In this document: positions 1-5,110 of the stretch, one piece after another
How positions within the stretch are numbered: position 1 is the first letter of the stretch
Layout: the number at the start of each line of letters is the position of its first letter
From: Campylobacteraceae bacterium
GTDB lineage: Bacteria; Campylobacterota; Campylobacteria; Campylobacterales; Sulfurospirillaceae
Direction: 5' to 3'
NCBI GenBank assembly: GCA_027040375.1
Contig: JALUMJ010000098.1
Coordinates: 1-6,909 of the forward strand
DNA length: 6,909 bases
Translations under genes and position numbers: made by a program
The notes under the pieces: generated by a model
What the model was told of the DNA's origin: nothing
Seen by the model: only the letters and a program-made list of their open reading frames with translations
Database searches by the model: none

Positions 1-503
1 ATATCATAGAAAATAGTTTTAAAAATAACGGATGCAGTGAATTTAAAATAGCAAAAGACGAAGAAGAAGGAAATAATCTGTGGTTTGCAAGAAGAAATGC
101 AAGTCAAAGCATCACCATATATGGCAGTAAAAAGCTAAATGAGGACATAACCGTTCCAAGAAGTATGTTGCCTACACTTTTAGATGAAGTAGATAAGATT
201 TCTAAAAAATATGGCGTAAAAATCCCTTGCTTTGGTCATACAGGGGACGGCAATGTGCATACAAATGTCATGGTCGATGGAAGTGATGAAGAACAGGTAA
301 AAATCGGTCATGAAGCCATAGTTGATGTTTTTAAAGCAACCGTAAAACTAGGCGGAACGCTAAGTGGCGAACACGGAATCGGACTTAGTAAAGCTCCTTT
401 TATGCACTTAGCTTTTAGTGATGCAGAGATGGAGCTTTTTCGCTCAATCAAAAAGGCATTTGACCCAAACAATATACTCAATCCAAATAAAATGGGATTA
501 TGA
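1..503 (+). CDS. glcD: GlcD-like FAD-linked oxidase, C-terminal part (5' end outside window)
   Basis: This is the 3' portion of a flavoprotein oxidase of the GlcD / D-lactate dehydrogenase group, which oxidises 2-hydroxy acids such as glycolate or D-lactate to 2-oxo acids. The frame is open from the left edge (first full codon at base 3), so the ATG at 165 is internal and the true start lies upstream. About 166 residues are visible, all from the FAD-oxidase C-terminal domain. The family marks are LWFARRNAS near the left edge, GHTGDGNVH (about bases 234-260, with the conserved His and Asp-Gly-Asn), SGEHGIG (about 363-383) and the closing FDPNNILNP motif. The stop TGA overlaps the yihY ATG as ATGA, so the two genes are probably co-transcribed and translationally coupled. 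The family is clear; the substrate (glycolate, lactate or another hydroxy acid) cannot be decided from this part, so the symbol is tentative. Confidence 0.88.
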   Translation, partial: IIENSFKNNGCSEFKIAKDEEEGNNLWFARRNASQSITIYGSKKLNEDITVPRSMLPTLLDEVDKISKKYGVKIPCFGHTGDGNVHTNVMVDGSDEEQVKIGHEAIVDVFKATVKLGGTLSGEHGIGLSKAPFMHLAFSDAEMELFRSIKKAFDPNNILNPNKMGL

Positions 504-1342
504 TAGATATAAAAAGAGCTATAAAGATAGTAAAAAAACTAAAAGATAAAGATATAGCACACTATGCTTCATCTCTTAGTTTTCACACTATCTTATCTCT
601 CATTCCGATACTTCTTATCAGCTTTAGTATCTTTACAAAAATGCCAAGTTTTAAAGAGTATTATGCAAAGATTCAAGGTTTCATATTTAACTCTTTAATC
701 CCAACTCAGCAAGATGTCATAAGTGGGTATATCAACAAATTTATGACAAATACTGGAAGCATGGGAGCTGTTGGACTTATATTTGTTCTTTATATCTCTA
801 TTATGTTCTTTTTTGATTATGAAAAAATCGTCAGCTCCATCTTCAAAGTTCCAACAAGAACGCTTTGGGAGTCGCTTAGCACATATTGGACCATGCTTAC
901 TTTGATGCCCTTGGGTTTAGCTCTATCTTTTTATTTTTCAAAAATTGCACAAGAAATACTCTCCAAAAGTCAATACACAGATTCGATAGATTTATATAGA
1001 TTTTTACCATATTTTATCATTTGGCTGATGTTTTTTATCATGTATATTATATCTGCCAACACAACAACAAATAAAAAGATTGCTCTTTTTAGCTCATTTA
1101 TAGCTTCTCTTGTTTGGTATATCTCAAAAACACTTTTTGTGTATTATGTAGCTTACAATAAAACATATCAGAGTATATATGGCTCATTTAGCACCGTGAT
1201 GTTCTTCTTTTTGTGGATATATTTTTCTTGGCTAATTTATCTATATGGCATAAAACTCTACTGCGTGTTAAATGAAGAATATGGTGGTAGAGAGAAGGAG
1301 AGTGAGCAAGGCCAACCACTTGTTGAAGATGCTACAAATTGA
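500..1342 (+). CDS. yihY: YihY/BrkB family inner-membrane protein
   Basis: A 280-residue integral membrane protein of the YihY / BrkB family. The family was once called ribonuclease BN (rbn), but that activity was later assigned to another protein, so no nuclease role should be inferred; the true function is unknown, with transport suggested. About six hydrophobic segments are visible, near residues 29-47, 88-108, 129-147, 168-185, 193-216 and 226-255. Family signatures are the N-terminal HYASSLSFHTILSLIP segment and the C-terminal YGSFSTVMFFFLWIYFSWL segment. The tail after about residue 257 is hydrophilic and acidic. The ATG lies inside the ATGA overlap with the upstream oxidase gene and has no good Shine-Dalgarno sequence, which points to translational coupling. 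The last 75 bases run antisense through the 3' end of comEC. Confidence 0.9.
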   Translation: MIDIKRAIKIVKKLKDKDIAHYASSLSFHTILSLIPILLISFSIFTKMPSFKEYYAKIQGFIFNSLIPTQQDVISGYINKFMTNTGSMGAVGLIFVLYISIMFFFDYEKIVSSIFKVPTRTLWESLSTYWTMLTLMPLGLALSFYFSKIAQEILSKSQYTDSIDLYRFLPYFIIWLMFFIMYIISANTTTNKKIALFSSFIASLVWYISKTLFVYYVAYNKTYQSIYGSFSTVMFFFLWIYFSWLIYLYGIKLYCVLNEEYGGREKESEQGQPLVEDATN

Positions 1343-2518
1343 AGCTATTATAAAAAATACTAAAAACCAAAATGGAGTGGTTATAGCATAAAAAGTTGTT
1401 TGAAGATTTAGCAAACCTAGCAAATATTTATCAAATACTCCTCCAAAGCCCACTACATGTAAAGCTAATTCAAGTGGATAAAAAACGACAAAAACCATAC
1501 TAAGCAGTGGCGAAAACAGCTGGAGTGGAGTAAAAACTTTAAACACAAAATGAACAATCGGCAACATCATCATATATACCCAAAAGTTCAAAAGTATAAA
1601 AATCAAATATTTTGGTAAATTTGAAAAATGCTTTAAAAATAAAAATATATAAAATACACCACTTACCGAAAACCAAAAAGAGATAGAAAAAAGAAGTCTT
1701 GGAAACAGAACCAAGACGAAACTCATACTTATCAAAAGTGTAGCAAATGAGATAATTTTGATATTTTTACTAAAAAGAAAAAAGCCAAATAAGGAAAGCA
1801 TAAAAGAGCGTAAAAACGATGGATAAAAATCGATAAGATACATGTAATAAAATAAAATGGCAAACACAACAAATGCCAAATCAGCCCTAATATTTCTATA
1901 AGGAAAATACCTATCTTGGAAAAATCTATAAAAAATACCGAGCAAAAAATACAAAATCGCACTTATCATCCCAAGATGAAAGCCACTAATCGCCACTAGA
2001 TGCGAGATTCCTAACTTTTGAATCTTATCTCTTGTGATTTTTTGTATATGAGTTGCAAAAAACAGAGCTGAAAATATCTGTTTTAAATCTTGCGTTTTGT
2101 GTTGGCTTTTTATATAGCTCTCTGTTTTTGAAATACCATCGTTTTTTATATTATCTTTTTGTTTTATAAAAATATTTCTAGCAAAAAAGTTTTTTAGATA
2201 TTTATAAAAAGAGATTTTATCTGTTTTAAATTTTACACTTACGAGTGAGCCAATCTGTATATCTTTTTTCTTCCAAGTAACAGTATAAAAGGTGTATCCC
2301 TCATCACTTTTTAGCTTAAAAACATCATAAGCTCTACCATTTGACTTGTGCTTTTCATAATGATTTAAAACTTTTGCATTTGTTACATGTAAGGGTTGCG
2401 AAGTTAAGTTTTTGTATTTAAAGTATTGAAAACCCAAAGAAAAAGCAAATAAAAAAGCTAAAACTAAAGAAGCCAAAACCATCTCTTTTTTGTTGATAAA
2501 AAGTGGCAATGACTCCAT
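1268..2518 (-). CDS. comEC: ComEC/Rec2 family competence protein (short form)
   Basis: Predicted inner-membrane channel that passes single-stranded DNA into the cytoplasm during natural transformation. It is 416 residues from the ATG at 2518. An N-terminal membrane segment (about 13-30) is followed by a soluble OB-fold-like region (about 43-115), then the multi-helix Competence domain, which holds the family signature GISHLVAISGFHLGMI at about 170-185 and the later YPSFLRSFM and FWFSVSGV segments. Long ComEC proteins such as that of Bacillus subtilis carry a C-terminal metallo-beta-lactamase domain; this protein ends in a hydrophobic helix without it, as in other Campylobacterota, so it is probably not truncated. 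The frame could start at TTG 2524, overlapping the dnaB stop as TTGA, adding two residues; ATG 2518, two bases after that stop, is preferred as the commoner codon. No strong Shine-Dalgarno is seen, so coupling to dnaB is likely. The 3' end overlaps yihY antisense. Confidence 0.9.
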   Translation of the reverse strand: MESLPLFINKKEMVLASLVLAFLFAFSLGFQYFKYKNLTSQPLHVTNAKVLNHYEKHKSNGRAYDVFKLKSDEGYTFYTVTWKKKDIQIGSLVSVKFKTDKISFYKYLKNFFARNIFIKQKDNIKNDGISKTESYIKSQHKTQDLKQIFSALFFATHIQKITRDKIQKLGISHLVAISGFHLGMISAILYFLLGIFYRFFQDRYFPYRNIRADLAFVVFAILFYYMYLIDFYPSFLRSFMLSLFGFFLFSKNIKIISFATLLISMSFVLVLFPRLLFSISFWFSVSGVFYIFLFLKHFSNLPKYLIFILLNFWVYMMMLPIVHFVFKVFTPLQLFSPLLSMVFVVFYPLELALHVVGFGGVFDKYLLGLLNLQTTFYAITTPFWFLVFFIIASICSIFNKWLALLTLLLSTTIFFI

Positions 2519-2520
2519 AA

Positions 2521-3942
2521 TCAAATCGAAGGCATCGAGATATTAGCCTCTTTTCTATCTGCATCTTTATAAATCACTTCCACGGGAACTCCACTAGCAT
2601 CTATGAACTTTGTGATATTTTTTTGAAATACCATATTTGCCACGCCTATTGGTCCATTTCTATTTTTTCCTATGATTATCTCTGCATTCTCTTCTGGTTT
2701 TTCAAAAAAGTTACTTTTGTACTCTTTACCCTCGAGCCTTGCTTTTTGCTCTTTCTCTTTCTCTTCTCGCACTCTATAAACATCATCACGATATACAAAA
2801 AGTATGATATCGGCATCTTGTTCGATGGCACCTGATTCTCTTAAGTCACTTAACATCGGTCTTTTATCACCCCTGCTCTCTAAGCCACGATTTAACTGAG
2901 AAAGTGCAACTATGGGCATCTCTAACTCTCTTGCTAAAAGCTTCAATCCCCTACTCATGTCACTAACTTCTAGGTGTCTGTCTTTATTGCCACTGCCATT
3001 CATGAGCTGCAAATAATCGATAATACAAAGCGAAATCTCAGGATGATTTGTCTTTAATTTTCTTAATTTTGAGCGGATTTTATGGATATCTACATTTCCA
3101 TTATCATCAACAAAAAAACTCTTTCCCGACATCGTATCAGCCGCACTTGAAAGCCTAGTCCACTCATCATCACTCAAATCACCCCTTCTCATCTTCTGCA
3201 AAGCGATAGAAGTTTTGGAACTAAACATCCTAAGCATAAGCTGTTCTGCTGGCATTTCAAGAGAAAATATAGCCACACCTTTGTTATCATCAAGTGCATT
3301 TTGTGCAAGATTTAGGCACAGAGCAGTTTTTCCCATCGCCGGCCTTGCCGCCACTATGACCAAATCTCCTTTTCCAAAACCAGTTGTCAATTCATTTAAT
3401 TTTGCAAACCCAGTATCTAATCCAACTACAACTTGGTTTCCTCTTTTTTTAAGCTCAAGTATATGTTCAAGCGTAGCTTTTGTCATCTCGGGAGATTCTC
3501 GAAACTCTTTTGCTCCATTTTCTTGGGTTATCTGATAAAGTTTTTGCTGAACTAAATCCACAACTTCGACAGAAGGCAAATCTTTCTCAACAGCTACTTC
3601 TCTTATCTCACTTGTCAATTCGACAAGCTCTCTTTTTATCGCTTTTTCTCTTATCTCTTCTATGTATGCTTTTGTTGATGGAAGCGGATTTGTGGAGATA
3701 ATCTCAAGCATCGCCTCTTCATCAAAGCGGTTTTCTTGATTTAGTTTCTTCTTGACAAACTCTTCGTCTATCGGCAAATCTTCTTGTTCACACTCAAGCA
3801 TCGCCTCGAAAATATACTTATGACTTGGAAGATAAAAATCTCTTGGTTTTAATATTGCAGCGATATCTTCAAAAGATGAAGGATCAAAAAAAACAGAGCT
3901 TAGGACTGATCTTTCTATGTTTATATTGTGCAAATTTTGCAT
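2521..3942 (-). CDS. dnaB: Replicative DNA helicase DnaB
   Basis: Hexameric 5'-3' helicase that unwinds DNA at the replication fork and recruits primase. It has 473 residues, the usual length. The N-terminal helical domain (about 1-105) opens with the typical ERSVLSSVFFDPSSF segment, followed by a linker and the RecA-like ATPase. Motifs seen: Walker A ARPAMGKT (199-206), FSLEMPAEQLMLR (226-238), Walker B LCIIDYLQLM (305-314), LSQLNRGLESR (347-357), DLRESGAIEQDADII (366-380) and the arginine-finger region GKNRNGPIG (425-433). Between VYR (388-390) and AEIIIG (420-425) lies a charged insertion of roughly 20 residues absent from E. coli DnaB. The ATG directly follows the ispG stop (TAGATG), and an AAGGAA Shine-Dalgarno at 3957-3952 lies 9 bases upstream inside ispG, which supports this start. 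Operon member between ispG and comEC. Confidence 0.98.
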   Translation of the reverse strand: MQNLHNINIERSVLSSVFFDPSSFEDIAAILKPRDFYLPSHKYIFEAMLECEQEDLPIDEEFVKKKLNQENRFDEEAMLEIISTNPLPSTKAYIEEIREKAIKRELVELTSEIREVAVEKDLPSVEVVDLVQQKLYQITQENGAKEFRESPEMTKATLEHILELKKRGNQVVVGLDTGFAKLNELTTGFGKGDLVIVAARPAMGKTALCLNLAQNALDDNKGVAIFSLEMPAEQLMLRMFSSKTSIALQKMRRGDLSDDEWTRLSSAADTMSGKSFFVDDNGNVDIHKIRSKLRKLKTNHPEISLCIIDYLQLMNGSGNKDRHLEVSDMSRGLKLLARELEMPIVALSQLNRGLESRGDKRPMLSDLRESGAIEQDADIILFVYRDDVYRVREEKEKEQKARLEGKEYKSNFFEKPEENAEIIIGKNRNGPIGVANMVFQKNITKFIDASGVPVEVIYKDADRKEANISMPSI

Positions 3943-5004
3943 CTAATCCAATTCCTTAACAGCGATATCCACTTCTTGCAAAAATCTATCTACTAAAAAT
4001 TCTTCTTTCAGCTTTGCTACGATTTCCCCTTTTCTCATCACTAAACCTTGACCTTTGCCAAATGCAATAGCCACATCTGCGTGTTTTGCTTCACCTATGG
4101 CATTTACCACGCATCCCATGACCGATATATTTAAAGGTGCAGTTATGTGTTTTGTCCTCTCTTCTACTTCTGCCACCGCTTTTACAAGATTTGCTTCAAT
4201 CCTTCCACATGTGGGACACGATATGATATTTACACCACCTTTTGCCACGCCACTGTCTTTTAAAATGGCTCGTGCGACATTTATCTCTTCTTCAAGCTCC
4301 CCTGTGATAGAAACTCTCATAGTATCGCCAATGCCTTCGAGCAAAAGCGTTCCTAGTGCTATCGAGGATTTTACAGTTGAGTGAAACAGTGTGCCAGCTT
4401 CCGTGACACCAAGATGGAAAGGATACTCCACGAGTGGCCTTAGCATCCTGTAAGCCTCTACAGTTCTTTGCACATCACTGGCCTTTAGCGAAATTTTCAT
4501 ATCAGTAAAACCCAAATCTTCGAGAAATTTTATATTATAAAGTGCGGACTCTACCATGCCTTTTGGAGTTGGGCCGTATTTATTGTCAAATTGCTCCTCT
4601 AACGAGCCACTGTTTACTCCTATCCTGATAGGGATATTTCGTTCCGTGCAAGCTTTTACCACTTCTTTGACTCTACTTTTCTCACCGATATTTCCAGGAT
4701 TTATACGGATACAGTCAACCACTTCGCTAGCAATCAAAGCTAAGCGATAATTAAAGTGAATATCAGCCACCAAAGGCAAAGAAATCTGCTCTTTTATAGC
4801 CTTCAAAGCCCTAGCATCTTCATAATCAGGAACCGCCACACGAACGATATCGCACCCCGCAAAATGCAACCTTTTTATCTGCTCAACCGTAGCGTCAATA
4901 TCTCTAGTCTTTGAATAAGTCATAGATTGCACAGGTATAGCAGCATCGCCACCAACAGGAACATCGCCCACATAAATCTTTTTTGTTTTGTATCTATTTA
5001 TCAT
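3943..5004 (-). CDS. ispG: 4-hydroxy-3-methylbut-2-enyl diphosphate synthase IspG (GcpE)
   Basis: Cytoplasmic iron-sulfur enzyme of the MEP isoprenoid pathway. It reductively converts methylerythritol cyclodiphosphate to hydroxymethylbutenyl diphosphate, with electrons usually from flavodoxin or ferredoxin. It has 353 residues, close to the usual bacterial two-domain form (about 350-375). The N-terminal TIM barrel shows [39 protein letters not shown] and LGVTEAG in the expected order. The C-terminal cluster domain has SCPTCGR (Cys263, Cys266) and [10 protein letters not shown] (Cys298, Glu305), matching the three Cys and one Glu that bind the [4Fe-4S] cluster, so all ligands are present. The ATG at 5004 fits the family N-terminus ([15 protein letters not shown]), but no Shine-Dalgarno precedes it and a TATAAT box ends 5 bases upstream. 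It leads the ispG-dnaB-comEC run. Confidence 0.97.
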   Translation of the reverse strand: MINRYKTKKIYVGDVPVGGDAAIPVQSMTYSKTRDIDATVEQIKRLHFAGCDIVRVAVPDYEDARALKAIKEQISLPLVADIHFNYRLALIASEVVDCIRINPGNIGEKSRVKEVVKACTERNIPIRIGVNSGSLEEQFDNKYGPTPKGMVESALYNIKFLEDLGFTDMKISLKASDVQRTVEAYRMLRPLVEYPFHLGVTEAGTLFHSTVKSSIALGTLLLEGIGDTMRVSITGELEEEINVARAILKDSGVAKGGVNIISCPTCGRIEANLVKAVAEVEERTKHITAPLNISVMGCVVNAIGEAKHADVAIAFGKGQGLVMRKGEIVAKLKEEFLVDRFLQEVDIAVKELD

Positions 5005-5009
5005 AAGGT

Positions 5010-5015
5010 ATTATA
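5010..5015 (-). promoter_or_regulatory. Candidate -10 box of an ispG promoter
   Basis: Read on the minus strand, this is a perfect TATAAT. It is preceded by a T-rich stretch (TATATTTTTG), which suits the main sigma factor of Campylobacterota, where -35 boxes are weak and upstream T-rich DNA matters; no good TTGACA is seen at 16-18 bases. Only five bases separate the box from the ispG ATG. Transcription starting about 7 bases downstream would begin at or next to the A of the ATG, giving a leaderless or nearly leaderless message, which fits the missing Shine-Dalgarno. A TTATAT at 5026-5021 is an alternative box and would leave a leader of about 10 bases. In AT-rich DNA such boxes also arise by chance. 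Confidence 0.45.
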
Positions 5016-5044
5016 CAAAAATATAATTAAGAGGAAGATTATCC

Positions 5045-5110
5045 AAAAGGGGTCAGGGTTAAACTTTAAACTTTTTTAAAAAAGTTTAAAGTTTAACCCT
5101 GACCCCTTTT
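5045..5110. repeat. Perfect 66-bp palindrome, likely REP/MITE-type element; possible bidirectional terminator
   Basis: Two 33-base arms are exact reverse complements with no spacer (axis between 5077 and 5078). Each arm begins AAAAGGGGTCAGGG, continues with two TTTAAAC units and ends in six T at the centre (TTTTTTAAAAAA). All 33 pairs were checked base by base; the next outward pair (5044/5111) fails. It fills most of the 105-base priA-ispG gap, and its right end is the last base of the priA TAA stop. As RNA it would fold into a very long hairpin with A-rich and U-rich feet in either direction, so it could terminate or slow transcription from priA into ispG. The GGGGTCAGG ends recall repeats mobilised by IS200/Y1-type (RAYT) transposases; that link is from memory and unproven. 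No transposase gene or clear target duplication is present. Confidence 0.85.

Noticed and set aside
165..503. A self-contained 112-residue gene starting at ATG 165
   Set aside because: The same frame is open to base 1 and the residues before 165 (LWFARRNAS and onward) belong to the FAD-oxidase domain, so 165 is an internal Met.
1340..1395. Possible terminator after yihY (GCTATTATA ... TTATAGC)
   Set aside because: The arms do not pair beyond about five bases, there is no GC-rich stem or following T run, and the DNA codes for ComEC.
1732..1962. 76-codon minus-strand frame inside comEC
   Set aside because: Hydrophobic shadow of the comEC membrane region in another frame, with no start signal of its own.
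1268..2518. comEC as a truncated pseudogene because it lacks the metallo-beta-lactamase domain
   Set aside because: Short ComEC proteins of about this length are usual in Campylobacterota, and the reading frame and Competence domain are intact.
3215..3535. 106-codon plus-strand reading frame opposite dnaB
   Set aside because: It lies fully antisense to the conserved ATPase core of dnaB, has a composition typical of a shadow frame and resembles no known protein.
4055..4384. 109-codon plus-strand frame opposite ispG
   Set aside because: Antisense to the iron-sulfur domain of ispG, whose motifs are all intact; no independent coding evidence.
5045..5110. CRISPR repeat, phage attachment site or replication origin
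   Set aside because: There is a single palindrome with no spacer array, no integrase or tRNA nearby and no DnaA-box cluster recognised around it.
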